A stretch of 64,000 nucleotides of DNA from NCBI GenBank assembly GCA_036925085.1, contig JAUPFP010000021.1, forward strand, positions 1,514,027 through 1,578,026. Direction: 5' to 3'. Source of the DNA: Brachycybe producta. Lineage: Eukaryota; Arthropoda; Diplopoda; Playtdesmida; Andrognathidae. Position numbers and translations under genes: made by a program. Below are positions 45,760 through 57,179 of the stretch, in pieces. Positions within the stretch are counted from its first letter, which is position 1; each line of letters opens with the position of its first letter. The notes under the pieces are model-generated. The model was not told the origin of the DNA and did not search any database. It saw only the letters and a list, made by a program, of their open reading frames with translations.

Positions 45760-46455
45760 TTAGGTAGGTGTAGTATCTTTCATTTTTTTTATTAAAATTT
45801 TAAGTTCATTATGTAATTTTTTTCTTCTTCTTCTAAACTGTGTTAAGTTAATTTAGTCGTGAAATTGGGAGCCATCTTAATTCCCTTTCTGATATTTTTT
45901 TCTTCTTCTTCAATTTGTTGTTTATGTCAACAACATTTTTGTGTATTTGAAAATAAGTCGGTGTTCTTAAGTTAAAGGAGTTTCTTTTCTCATTAACGAA
46001 TTAACTGTCTTTAAGAAATAAACCGAAATAAAGAGCCTCAAGTTAAAAGTGGGAACTTAAGTTTACTTTGATGATGGAAGAAGGGATTTAAGAAAGAGAG
46101 ACAAGAGAATTGGGGGTTATTGTTATTGGGTGGGTTTTCGTTATTTTGCTGCACTTTTCAAACAAGAGATTTTGAGAAAATGAAAAAGAGGGGGGGGGGG
46201 ATTAGAATGGTGGAAATAAGAAGATGCAATTCGCGCATGCGTAATTGGTGAGAATGTACAGCTAAAGAGTTTTAATCTCCTCCTGGGTCACATTAAATTG
46301 TGTTTGACCCCGAACCCAAAAATGAAGACCAAATGGGGGGAACAAAAGACGGATTTCATAACTGGTCTCTTGTTGGCCTTTTTTTTTTTTTTTGCATATT
46401 GTGGTCGTCTTTTGTTATTATTATTTTATTATAAATTATGTCTCAGAACCATAAA
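45760..46455. other. Intron sequence, no gene seen
   Basis: A 9-base G run lies near 46192. The rest is T-rich, with no recognised element. Confidence 0.4.
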
Positions 46456-46460
46456 GCCCC

Positions 46461-46645
46461 TTGGCACACAAACCACTTTATAAATGCAACAAAATGAAGT
46501 CGGGTTGTTGCTAAAACACAGACGAGACCACATTCAGCCTTTCTATTGAAAATATATTATGCAACCACATTGAAACCACCGCCCCAAACCACCTTAGACT
46601 TCATTTTGCAGTCGAAAAGTAGTCAAAAATTGGTCTTGTGTGTTT
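46461..46645. mobile_element. GACCAC-rich MITE, copy R1
   Basis: TTGGCACACAAACCAC, AATGAAGTCGGGTTGTTGCT and GACTTCATTTTGCAGTCGAA match R2 (50783-50917). The ends are weakly inverted. Confidence 0.5.
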
Positions 46646-46774
46646 CCATTCCTAAAACTCCTGTTTTTTTTGTTAATAACTTTATACGAGTCGTACATAC
46701 TGTAAAATAAAATTAATTGTAGAATTAAAAGAAGTTATTGAACTTTTAGGTTTGTTAAGTTTTACAATTACAAT

Positions 46775-47205
46775 TAGTAGGGTCTACTCTGCTAGCAGCC
46801 AAATAGGCCTATGGCAGAGGGACATAAAAGTCCATATAACAACATTAAGCATTGTCAAGCACAACATATACATGCACATATATAAAAAACAAAATGAATA
46901 TACAATTGTCAATCCCTCCCACAAAACAAAATTATCCCTGGCATACATTGTCCCAATAAAATATGAATCTGTCCTAGCAAAAAATCTCTCTAATTTTCTT
47001 AGAGTAGTCAGCCCTGCCCATATATACAGTGCTTTATGAATATCACTGGACTGCGGTTTAGAACAATCACCACGTGTACTTTTTCCAAACAATTTCAAAC
47101 TTAACTCAACCCTGCGATGTGCCAAACTATGCCATTGTAGCACTGACAGCATCTCAGTGACGCTGTGATCTGTAAATCTGTGCCTGCCACAAACAAACCT
47201 AGCTG
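46775..47205 (-). pseudogene. LINE (non-LTR retrotransposon) 3' end, 5'-truncated, copy L3
   Basis: The minus-strand frame reads RHRFTDHSVTEMLSVLQW and HSLAHRRVELSLKLF. This is typical of the segment after the reverse transcriptase in many LINE ORF2 proteins, where SVxxMLxxLxWxxLxxRR is a recurrent motif. The 3' UTR stretch CCCTCTGCCATAGGCCTATT is shared with L1 and L2. The catalytic domain is not in the fragment. Confidence 0.68.
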
Positions 47206-47209
47206 ATGG

Positions 47210-47372
47210 TTAGTTTGTTAGAAGTCGGAATTACATACTAGAATGTTTTTTGTGTGTTGTTTAAAATCACTTATTTTCAGTTTTGTTCAAAAAATATGTC
47301 CACCTCCCTCTACTTCAAACAGAATATATGAAATTTATTGATCCTCATTTTGGAGTACAAAACATCCATTTC

Positions 47373-47420
<48 letters not shown>

Positions 47421-47910
47421 ACTAATTACGGCTTGTATGATGATGTTTTGACGTCTTCTTCCTTTTCTTCAAAAGGCTGTCTTTGTTAATAAAGGGGGGG
47501 GGGGGGAGGGGGGTAATACTAACTAAATTAAAGAGTGGTTCTCTTCTTATTTAGCAGCAGTAGTAGTAGTAGTAGTAGTATTCAAATGAATGATTTTTTA
47601 AAGCCCGTTATACACCATCAATTAGTTCTTAAATTAATTTATAAATGTGACATTGCATGTGTATAACGACGTGAATGTTAAATTATTTGTTCAAAGTTGC
47701 ATTAATTTAGAAAATGTTCTATTTTTCTCAAATGATCACATCTACAGGAGCGCTTTTTCATGGTCAGCATCATTCTTATGTAATTTACAAAGCTATATAC
47801 GATACGCTCTGCAACATATTTTTAGCACACGTCTCCCCAATTCTCTTGTCTAGAAGGTCACAAGATCACAATATATACTATAAACTGTCGCACTACGCAC
47901 TGTTCTGCGC
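47210..47910. repeat. Intron stretch with (AAT)n, poly-G and (GTA)n tracts
   Basis: An AAT run lies at 47373-47418, a G run near 47494 and a GTA run at about 47557-47580. Open frames at 47647-47971 have no recognised domain. Confidence 0.6.
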
Positions 47911-47919
47911 ACATTTTTT

Positions 47920-48125
47920 ACAGGCAGTTAGAAATCGGTCAGAACTTCAGTTGGCTCCACCCTTGTTTTGACGACTGGCAACTTCTAATTGGCTGGTTAT
48001 GTAGTCTGACGTTGAAAAGGGCGGACCAATTGACGTCAGACTACATAACCAGCTAATTAGAAGTTGCCGGTCGTCATAACAACGGCGGAGCCAACTGAAG
48101 TTCTGACCGATTTCTAACTGCCTGT
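47920..48125. mobile_element. Family A MULE-like MITE, copy A10
   Basis: A 206-bp palindromic element. CATTTTTT flanks it on both sides (47912-47919 and 48126-48133), and the duplication reaches 9 bases if the terminal A is counted as host. TGACGTCA lies at about 48031; the central GC box reads GGGCGGACC. Confidence 0.87.
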
Positions 48126-48129
48126 CATT

Positions 48130-48830
48130 TTTTAGGTAAAAACTGTTTCAATACTTTTATAAGTGTATAACCTTCGATTGATACTTAATAATTTCTAAAT
48201 TAATTTATACATTTTATTTACCAAATCATTGACGAATAGATTCATCATTTAATTGACACAAAAATGCAAGTAAAAATTGTTGTTGGTGTATAACGGAAGT
48301 GAGTGAGTGAGTGGGAGAGAAAAACAGAAAGAGAGAGAGAGATTGAAAGTTTGAGATAATTTGGAGAGAGTGAAAGAGAGGGTAAAAGAGAGAGAGAGAG
48401 AGAGAAAACAGTGAGAAGAGAGAGAATGAAAGATGGAGAGGGAGAGAGAAATACGGAGAAAGAGAGAAAAATGTGTTAATATTTGTAATGATGTTTCGTC
48501 GATGTGTTTTTTTTGGTTTTTACCGTTGTAAAAATACCTTAAAAACGCGGGTTAACTTTTATTTGGTAAAGATAGATAGATAAAGAGAGAGAGGGAGAGA
48601 GGTTAATTTCGTGTGAATTATCGTTTTTTAATTCGATTTTGCATGGTTCTATGAAGCGATACAAAAACAGATTCTTCTACGAATAAAAATATTTTAGCCG
48701 CCTAATTATACTTTATCCCCCGCCGCACGATTCTTCTTCTTCTTCGTTATTATTATTAGCTTCGAAAATTCCTTTCTTCTTCGGTTTCTCTCTCTCTCTC
48801 AACTCAATTATTTCTAAAAAGTTAAAAACC
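48130..48830. repeat. GA-rich low-complexity intron tract
   Basis: Irregular GA-rich sequence lies at about 48300-48470 and 48570-48600. No gene is seen. Confidence 0.6.
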
Positions 48831-48834
48831 GCCT

Positions 48835-49075
48835 CTCGAACTTTTTGATTATTTCTGTTTTTCAGAAGAGCAAAATGAGGAGAAACTGTGTTTTAGAAAC
48901 TAGAAGGGTAGCTCACTTGAGGGTATTTTCACGTTGCTATCTTTCAAAATAAGTTTATTTTTTTTTTTAAAAAAAAGTGAGTTTGAAAATGACTCAATTT
49001 TAAGCAGATGGTATTTTTTTATTTTTGTCTGAATAAAAAGTTCAGCTACCATTCTAGTTTCTATTTACACTTTCT
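48835..49075. mobile_element. Family C fold-back copy
   Basis: ATTTCTGTTTTTCAGAAGAG, TTTTAGAAACTAGAAGGGTA and CTATCTTTCAAAATAAG are followed by CAGCTACCATTCTAGTTTCT. Confidence 0.62.
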
Positions 49076-49602
49076 TGTTTTTTTTAGTATTGATTTTGTA
49101 ACGCAATATATAAACATAAAAATTCATAAAATATCTTAAGTTTAAACATGAGTGTTTATTAATAAAAACTAGAAGGGTAACTCAATCATATCCTAGTTGT
49201 TGGTATTTAAAAAAAAAACTTTACTCTTGTATTGATGTATAGTCTGTGCAAAATGACTAAGGTAATCTGTAGAACAAGCATGTCAAACTCAAAGGCTAAC
49301 ACGGGCCAAATAAACAGTCTTAAGTTTATGTGGGCCGCAAAAAAATAAAAACTTAAATGTTTTTTTTTATAGAAACGTAGGTTTATTTCGAAAAGTAAAG
49401 ACTTATAAAAAAAAAAAGAACAAAGACAATAGGTTGTTACTTTAGAAATGTAATAACGGCAGCACAAAATGAGAAGAGAATATTATATACAGTATATATT
49501 AAGCCAGGTCTGTGTGGGTGTCTATCTGTAATAACGCTGTACAAACCTTGAAACACGTCGGAATTTATATAAATTTAAATGAATAAATGAACTGCTTTTT
49601 TT

Positions 49603-49848
49603 TCTCAAGGTGAACTATATGTTGCACTCTCCCCCATCCAAGAACCCCATGATATTAAATTGGAGAGGGGAAAAGGTTGGAAAGTGTAGAGAGGGGGGGG
49701 GGAGAGAGAGAGAAACGTGGAGGGGGGGAAAGTTGGAGGGGGTGGCTGAAATTATAATGAAAGGAGTAAAAAAAGGAACAAACGACGCGCATGTGCACAA
49801 CTGCCTGTGAATTTTGCTCCCGTCATTTATGACGGGTTACCCCACTAG
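49603..49848 (+). mobile_element. Helitron/Helentron-like nonautonomous element, copy G2
   Basis: It starts TCTCAAGGTGAACTATATG. It ends with the hairpin CCCGTCATTTATGACGGG (49819-49836), TTACCCCA and CTAG (49845-49848), then T. It has the same ends as G1 in the opposite orientation, and a purine-rich interior with a CGCGCATG-like segment near the 3' end. No Rep/helicase is present. Confidence 0.58.
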
Positions 49849-49854
49849 TTATCA

Positions 49855-50460
49855 TATATATTTCAAAGGTGAGAAAAAGTAGCAAATGGATTGAGAAAAG
49901 TAGTAGTATATTTGTATATATAATTAGAAAAATTAAGCTACGAAATTTTTATTAAAACTTCTGTTACATGCCGTTATATTTGCTGGGCCACAAAGACATT
50001 CGTTGTGGGCCGCGAGTTTGTGACAAGTAGAATGAGAAGTAGAATGACTGATTTCGTTGAAGTTCGTTATTTAAGATGATGATGATATTTCTTTAATAGA
50101 AAAGAGCTTACGAATAAATATTGAATTTTGAAAAGGGAAGAGAATTTTAGGTTATTTATATTAATCATCATTCAGCAGTGAATTTTAGATAAAAATCCTA
50201 AGAATAATTTTTAATGCAGTTTGAAAAAGGGATTTTATTTTTCGTTAAATTATGTAATTTGTTTTTCGGTTCTATGGAGAATAAATAAATCCATGGATTT
50301 GATTCTAGAATTAAGAATCTACTTTTAAAGCACATAATATTAAGTCTTAATGGTTAATGAGCTCTAAATATGTCTTTCTATTTTGCCAACAGTTTTTTTT
50401 TTTAATGGTCTTAAAACCCATTTTTATTTTTGCGCTTCGTTTATTTTTGAGAGAAAAATT
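49855..50460. other. Intron sequence, nothing recognised
   Basis: AT-rich without repeat-family matches, apart from a GGGCCGC(A) motif pair near 49330 and 50010 on either side of G2. This suggests that G2 inserted into an older repeat. Confidence 0.35.
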
Positions 50461-50464
50461 TTCG

Positions 50465-50485
50465 CCCCCCCCCCCCCCCCCCCCC
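50465..50485. repeat. 21-base poly-C run
   Basis: A pure C homopolymer. Confidence 0.97.
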
Positions 50486-50782
50486 ATCAAAAAAAAAAGA
50501 GGAAATGGTTTTTTTTTTTAATAAATTTGGAACATATTACAATTTTTGTTTTTTACTTTAAACCCATAAAATTATTTTGATCATTTATGGTTTACTTTAC
50601 TAATTGGTCCAATTTAGTTTCAACTTTCAAGAAGGGATTAAGTCGTTAGGAATTAAACCTCTAAAAGAGAGAGGGGTTCTCCCTCCCAAATATCATCAAA
50701 TTTTCAGAACGCGACACACAATGGTCGATTTTATTCATATTACGATGATGATGATGGTTATTAAGTTCGAAGTGTTTAAGCC

Positions 50783-50917
50783 CTTGGCACACAGACCACA
50801 TGAAGTCGGATTGTCGCTAAAACCGACCACCTTGAGTATATTTCTATAGAAAATACATTGCAACCACAGTTCAACCACCTTCGACTTCATTTGCAGTCGA
50901 AAAGTGGTCTGTGTAAA
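50783..50917. mobile_element. GACCAC-rich MITE, copy R2
   Basis: CTTGGCACACAGACCACATG is inverted to AAAGTGGTCTGTGTAAATCC at the other end. Internal AACCACCTTCGACTTCAT is shared with R1. Confidence 0.55.
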
Positions 50918-51340
50918 TCCACAATAAAAATGAATAAAAATGAATAAAATTTAGAAATTGTTTCTGAAATTATGCGTTTTAGGCAATTAGAAAATAAAAC
51001 CTGAAAAAAGCAATTTGTTCATTTTATGCAAATAAAAAATGTATATTATATCTCAAAAAAGCACAATTAATTAAATTGTTCGACGGAAATAGGTAATTAG
51101 AAGCAATAACAGAAAATCTAAAATCAATAACAATTTTGTTTAAGCTGGTTTTCATCTGTCTTTCAGGAGCCCAAATTATTAGAAACTTGAATGTCTTTTA
51201 AAAACTAGAAGGGGGTAACTCAATCATTTAGATTAAGCTTTATTCTTGATATTTTTTGAAATAAAAGCTTTTAATTTAAAATTATGCTATAAATTACCTT
51301 TATAAACTGTCTGTACCTCCATCTCCAAACGGTTGCTACC

Positions 51341-51531
51341 TCAAACAAAGAAAAGGGTTGGAGGTGGAGGCTAGAAATTACGAGCTTTCATGATTAGAGT
51401 GTCGGAGTTCTATATGAGAGAGACTATGCCGAATACCAAAGGCTTATCTAGCCTTCACCACCAACACTTTAACCCACATTATCAAGAAGTATTGCGTATA
51501 GCCTCCACCTCCAACCCTCGACGTCGTTTGA
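51341..51531. mobile_element. Fold-back MITE with GGAGGTGGAGG ends
   Basis: TCAAAC and GGGTTGGAGGTGGAGGCTA on the left are inverted to TAGCCTCCACCTCCAACCC and GTTTGA on the right. About 190 bp. A related fragment lies at about 16150-16240. Confidence 0.65.
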
Positions 51532-51736
51532 GATGAAACACACCCACACAAAAAAAGAAGCTTAGAGAAATGTCATTTTAATATTCAAAGAAAAGTAAAA
51601 GAAAAGACTAATCAATTATTCAATAATACATATTTTGCATCACAAATTCACACAAAAAAGTCTTCATTAATAAATAAAATTATTTTGTCAAAATGAATAT
51701 TAACAACATGACTCAATGAATGACGACGGGTTATTC

Positions 51737-51737
<1 letters not shown>

Positions 51738-51781
<44 letters not shown>
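51738..51781. repeat. (ATT)n microsatellite
   Basis: About 14 ATT units. Confidence 0.97.
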
Positions 51782-51782
<1 letters not shown>

Positions 51783-52049
51783 CCTATGATTTTTCGATTC
51801 GATTCTGAAAATCTATTTTTATTTAATGTATTTATAGATTCAGAAATCAATATGTATTTGGTTTATTAAGTATCATCATTAGGTTACACTAATATGATAT
51901 ACAGTTAATCCAAAAATAATAAAATAGTGCATAAAATTCACAAATTAGATTTCCTTTGGTAGGAGGCTTAATTATTAATTGCATAAAGTTGCGAAATTTA
52001 ATTTATTTAATAAAACGAAAATTCTACATAGTTTTTTTTTTCTTAAGAT

Positions 52050-52350
52050 AAGTTTATGAATAACCAATTTTAGAATTCTGATTATGACATCTTTCTGGTC
52101 CGAAATGAAGAGAAACTAGAATGTGTTTTAGAAACTAGAAGGGTAGCTCTTAGTCATTTTATGGTTTTGTTTAGGGTTGGTATCTTTCAGAATAAACCTT
52201 TTATAGATAAAAATTTGAGAAAAAAATGTCGTCTGCGGTTTTTTTTACAAATATTGAAAATGGCCCAACTTTAAGCAGACGATATTTTTTTTAATTTTTT
52301 TTTTGTCCATAAAAAGTTTATTTTGAAAGATAAAATATGATGATATCAAA
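52050..52350. mobile_element. Family C fold-back copy
   Basis: GTTTTAGAAACTAGAAGGGT, then GGTATCTTTCAGAATAAACC, is followed by AAAAGTTTATTTTGAAAGAT. The right end is truncated. Confidence 0.65.
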
Positions 52351-52374
52351 GATATGAACATTTTCAACGTGGAA

Positions 52375-52725
52375 ATGGTTTATGGACAGCTTGATTTTCG
52401 AACTCGTTCATTATTCTATGTTTAAGGAGTGTGTAACATTAAGAAAAAACTGTTAGATACTAGAATGGTAGTTGAATTACTCTTAATAGTTATTCTCATC
52501 TTGATATCTTTCAAAATAAACTTTATAATACAATAATTTAAAAAAATATATTCTCTTAAAGTTGAGTCATTTTAAAACTGACATAAAAAGCTGATGTTAA
52601 AAGTTAATTAACATGAAAATGCCCTGAAGTGATCGACCTACCCTTCTAGTTTCTAAAACACGTTCAAGTTTCTGAAAGGCGGATTTAATCAAAGCGTTTG
52701 TGGTGCGCCATTTACACTTTAAAAC
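52375..52725. mobile_element. Family C fold-back copy
   Basis: AATGGTTTATGGACAGCTTG, GTTAGATACTAGAATGGTAG and ATATCTTTCAAAATAAACTT, with a right half CCTACCCTTCTAGTTTCTAA. It lies in tandem with the preceding copy. Confidence 0.65.
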
Positions 52726-52729
52726 CACT

Positions 52730-53580
52730 TTAAACATTGGAGTGAAATCGGACTGAATGAGGAGGAATTTAAAGAAGAGAGATAAAATTACCTGGGTTGT
52801 CAAAGGGTTATTTATTATTTAAGTTTTGATTAAAATTTCAGTTGTGTTGAAGCTCTTTTTCAGTTAGTTTTATAATACAATTGATTTTTTTTTAGAGAAA
52901 GAGTTTCGGTTAAAGTCATTGGACTTTTTCAACCATGAAACATAGCAAATTGGTTTTTAAAAAACGGCAAACCCAGGTTAAAATAAATCGATTTAGATTA
53001 AGTTAAAAGTCCTGATTTTTGTTTCTAGTTGAAAAATGGCTAAATCTTTTCAGAAAAAAAAAATATTCGATTTTTTAACATCTGGATTTGATGATAAACT
53101 TTTATCAGAGGGAAAATTAGAGGAGGTTTTTTTTAAACCAAATTTTTTGTTAATCTTGTAACCGAATATTATAATATATAATTAAGATAATTTACACATT
53201 AAATTTAATCTGAAAAGATATTAAAAATAAAATTAGGACATTTATGATTGAAAAACATGACAGTTAATGTGTGTGTGTGTGACTCTTGAAAGATAACAAG
53301 TGTCTTGTGACTTAAAAATGAAATAGTCACTTAAAAGTCACATGTAATCCTTTTTGTTTTGATAATTATCTTATTTTAATTAATGTTTTCGTAATTTTGG
53401 ATTGGATTTTTGAGCACGGAAGTGAATTGATAGTTATTTTTCCAAGTTTAATGCTGCGTTTACAGTCTGCATTTCTGGTTTTTACTAATCTCTGATTTGC
53501 ATTTCAAATTTGAATGCGACTTTGAGTCCTAAAAAGACTTGAATTTGCTTAATTAATTTGGCCCCCATATCATCTCTTAA
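52730..53580. other. Intron sequence, nothing recognised
   Basis: A short TG run lies near 53268. No exon is seen. Confidence 0.4.
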
Positions 53581-53589
53581 AAAAATCCC

Positions 53590-53930
53590 CTTTAGGTGGT
53601 TTATGATTAGCTGATTATTCCATATTTCAAAAGGGAGCAAAATTAAAAAGAAACTAGTAAGTGTCTTAAAAGGGTATATATTCGTGTTGATATCTTTCAA
53701 AATAAACTTTTTCATAAACAAAAATTAAAAATAATCGTCTGCTTAAAGTTGACTTATTTTCAAACTGACATAAAAAGTTTTATTTTGAAATATATCAAAC
53801 ATTAATATACTGATAAGTGTTTTGAGTTACCCTCCTAGTTTCTAAACCACTTTAAAATTTTATCTTTATTATTTGCGCCTAAAAGACAGAATAATGAAGA
53901 GTTAGAGAGAGGCATTTACACTTTAAATAT
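53590..53930. mobile_element. Family C fold-back copy
   Basis: GGTGGTTTATGATTAGCTGA, TATCTTTCAAAATAAACTT and a mirrored AAAAGTTTTATTTTGAAATA, then GTTACCCTCCTAGTTTCTAA. Confidence 0.65.
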
Positions 53931-54062
53931 AAAAAAACCTCCGGAATGAAATGGAAAAAGGGCATATTTTCTCTTTACATTCACGAAGGTACCATTTCCA
54001 AAATGATGATGATGATGATAAAAATGGAACCGAGAAAGAATTTCTCAAAGTGACGAATATGT

Positions 54063-54081
54063 CCCCCCCCCCCCCCCCCCC
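54063..54081. repeat. 19-base poly-C run
   Basis: A pure C homopolymer shortly after a GAT repeat at about 54003-54020. Confidence 0.97.
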
Positions 54082-54418
54082 AGTATCCATATGTCCTATT
54101 TATTTATATCTGAAACGACTTTTTTTCTTCTTCATGTTGGTGGACCTTTTGATATAAAAGAAAAAATATGAGGCCCTTACTGAGAAGTTGCAAAACAAAC
54201 TCATTTTTCATATTTTGCCAGATGTAAAAAATGGTTAAAAGGAGGGAGGAATGGAAAATGCAGAGGAGGATGGGAGAAGAGTTAAGGTTTTTTTTTGGGG
54301 TCCGTGCCGAAAATATCGATTCTCCCAAAAAAAAAATAGAGATGATGGAAATTGAAATGGTTGCGCGCAACATATAATATTTAAATAAATATTACGTTAT
54401 TAAATAAACAAATTACAA

Positions 54419-54554
54419 TATATATGTCGACAATCCATTTGGTGTAATTGTCCATTACATGAAATGTACGTCCCATTTCGCGTTTTGCATCAGACAAATT
54501 TATGTTCATTTCGCGAAATGGACAATTACACCAAATGGATTGTCGACATATATA
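54419..54554. mobile_element. Perfect 38-bp inverted repeat with a 60-bp loop
   Basis: Arms 54419-54456 and 54517-54554 are exact complements, including GTCGACAATCCATTTGG in the left arm. The loop repeats imperfect ATTTCGCG/CGCGAAAT motifs that extend the pairing. TA-rich flanks fit a small Tc1/mariner-type MITE, but the superfamily is not established. Confidence 0.9.
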
Positions 54555-55725
54555 AAGGCTGAGCTCTTGAATTTTATTTAAAAAAAATCAAATATGATCT
54601 TGCTGTAAGGTAGAAAAGAGGGGGGGGGGGGGGTTCTCCTCCTTGGTTCGACTTGAAAACCGTCCCCCCTCCCCTCATATATTAAATAATATATAATAGT
54701 GCAAAATATAAAATAGGAGAGAAAGTGGATATTTTATTTTAGCTGAAAAGAGAGAGATTTCATTATCGTTATGTTAATGTTTCGCATAGCAAATGTTGAC
54801 TTTATCATATAATGAAATGAATGCTTTAAAAGACTAGAGAGGTCGTTTTCATCTATCCTTTCATAATATACAGAATATTCTACTCAATTTTAAAAACTTT
54901 ACAAAAATTTCTGTCAATACACAGATGAATAAAGCCGTAGTATCGATAAACATATTTTTAAAAGCAATTAATTACAATTACTAATTACATTAGTGAGAAA
55001 CTAGTAATTTCAATTACTAAATTAAAAAATAAATACAAGTACGAATGACATCAGTGAACAACTAATTACAATTACTAAATTTTAATTATATAAAAGTGTT
55101 ATTATCATCAAATGTACAAACATTAAAATCAACAATTACAAAATCGAATATAGAAAATGAATACAGAAATAGTTAAAAATACAAAAACAGAAATAATTTT
55201 ACTTTTTTTTTAATCCGAAAAGGTTAAATTATTAATTACAATTACAAATTAATAATATTCAAAAGTAATTTGGTGAATTACTTAAAAGAAATTAATTTAA
55301 TTATAGTTATTTATTACATTTGACAAATTAATTACAAGTATTGAAAATCAGTTTTAATTTTCAGTTTTAAATTTCAAAATTACCATATTTGAAAATAATT
55401 TTGCAAAAATTAAATTTATAAGGTGAAATCATTAGAATTCAAAGAAATATGTCTTAAATATTTGGACAAAAAAACGTTTAGTAAAGAACTGTTGTTAACT
55501 GAACGAACGATTTGTTGTTACTGTCATTACTTTGCTGCGTTCATCATTTAATCCTATGGAGGATTTTCATTATAACTTGTAAAGATTGCTTAATTTGCAT
55601 AATTGGATGCTGGGTAAGCTTTTTTAAAAAAAGAGTTGATTGCTGCTGGCTTAATGGCTAGCTGAGGCTGTCTTAACTTTTTTTTTTTATGAAATTTTCA
55701 ATTATGTACGTGACCATATTTTACA
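54555..55725. other. Very AT-rich intron stretch
   Basis: It is rich in AATTAC/GTAATT motifs between 54950 and 55340, with a G run near 54620. Nothing coding is seen. Confidence 0.5.
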
Positions 55726-55729
55726 ATAC

Positions 55730-56130
55730 ATGGTTTTATTTTAGGAACAGACGATTTTTCTAACTCTTGATTATTCTCTCTTTCAGAAGAACAAAATTAA
55801 AGAGAAACTTAAATGTGTTTTTAGAAACTAGAAGGGTAGCAGCTCAATCATTTAAAGGTAATTTCATGTTTTGATATTTTTTAAAATAAGCTTTTTATAG
55901 ACAAATGTTTAAAAAACATATGGTCTGCTTTTTAAGTTAGGTCAATTTCAAACTGACATAAAAAGCTTATTTTGAAAGATATCAACATGAAATTACCTTT
56001 AAATGATTGAGCTGCTACCCTTCTAGTTTCTAAAAACACATTCAAGTTTCTCTTTAATTTTGTTCTTCTGAAAAACAGAATAATGAAGAAATAGGAATGT
56101 AAAGTGGCGTTTTTAAAGTGTGAACGACGC
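55730..56130. mobile_element. Family C fold-back, long nearly complete copy
   Basis: AACTCTTGATTATTCTCTCT, TTTTAGAAACTAGAAGGGTA and GTAATTTCATGTTTTGATAT are mirrored by ATATCAACATGAAATTACC and TACCCTTCTAGTTTCTAAAA, then AACAGAATAATGAAG. The arms of about 150 bp are among the best preserved. Confidence 0.8.
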
Positions 56131-56405
56131 GTTCCCGCTTTAACACAAAAAATATTCTTGTTCCATCTATTTTTGTATAATTAGATGGTTTCGACTGTAC
56201 TTTCTACTAGTTTTAATTAAATGTATTGATGTATGTTTATATTTCAAAGCGACACAATCTAAGTGAATTATGAGTTATGAATATTTCATGAAGTACTACT
56301 GACGACTACAATTTTCATTTTAAACTAAAAAAAAGCTATGACATACAATGGTAATTATTTTACAGTCACCCTGTACTTCATAAACGTATTTCTACGTTAG
56401 TTTAC

Positions 56406-56406
<1 letters not shown>

Positions 56407-56464
<58 letters not shown>
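56407..56464. repeat. (TA)n microsatellite, about 58 bp
   Basis: An uninterrupted TA run. Confidence 0.98.
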
Positions 56465-56468
<4 letters not shown>

Positions 56469-56469
56469 A

Positions 56470-56960
56470 ATTATGCTCTCACATTATTGTATTTCCAATA
56501 GAATAATGGAATCTTGAAATGGACATCCCATCCAATGGGAAGGGAAAAGAAAAAGTCAAATTCCAAGTTGCACTTTTCTTTGTTATTGTAATTTGTATGG
56601 TACCACCAAAATGGCCTCCTCCTAATACAGTATGTGGATTTCTATGGCCTCATATTTGAGAGAGGGGTGAAAACAAATGGCAAAATGTCATCAAGAACAG
56701 TTGGAATTTGGATATGCTTCTGGTCTATCAGGTGTGATTTCGCAAGCGGAAGTAAAAAAAATGGGTTATGGAGAAAGTTCGCACAATAATATCTACAGTA
56801 TAAACGAAAATGGTTTGTATTAATACAACATGAGACCTTCATGCTTCACTCACTAGGTGTGCATTGTCTGCTTTTTGAAGATAGAAGGAAGACATCTTGC
56901 TTAAAATAGCAGCCATTTTTATTTATGTCCATTGAACCCTATTGTAACTGAAGCACTTCT
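56470..56960. other. Intron sequence, nothing recognised
   Basis: No coding exon or repeat match in the window. Confidence 0.4.
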
Positions 56961-56965
56961 AAGTA

Positions 56966-57169
56966 ACAGGCAGTTAGAAATCGGGACAAACAGAGAAGTT
57001 GGTTCCGCCCTTTTTTTTTGACGAACTTCTAATTGGTTTGTTGTGTGGTTCGACGTTGAAAAGGGCGGAGCATGTGACGTCAGACTACATAACCAACCAA
57101 TTAGAAGTTACTGGTCGTCATAACAAGGGCGGAGCCAACTGAAGTTCTCCCCTATTTCTAACTGCCTGT
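56966..57169. mobile_element. Family A MULE-like MITE, copy A11
   Basis: A 204-bp palindromic element with flanks TTCTAAGTA (56957-56965) and CTCTAAGTA (57170-57178), 8 of 9 matching. TGACGTCA lies at about 57076. It sits only about 350 bp before exon 3. Confidence 0.87.
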
Positions 57170-57179
57170 CTCTAAGTAC

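Noticed and set aside
47283..47489. Open frame with a poly-Asn run
   Set aside because: The Asn run is translation of an (AAT)n microsatellite; no other protein feature.
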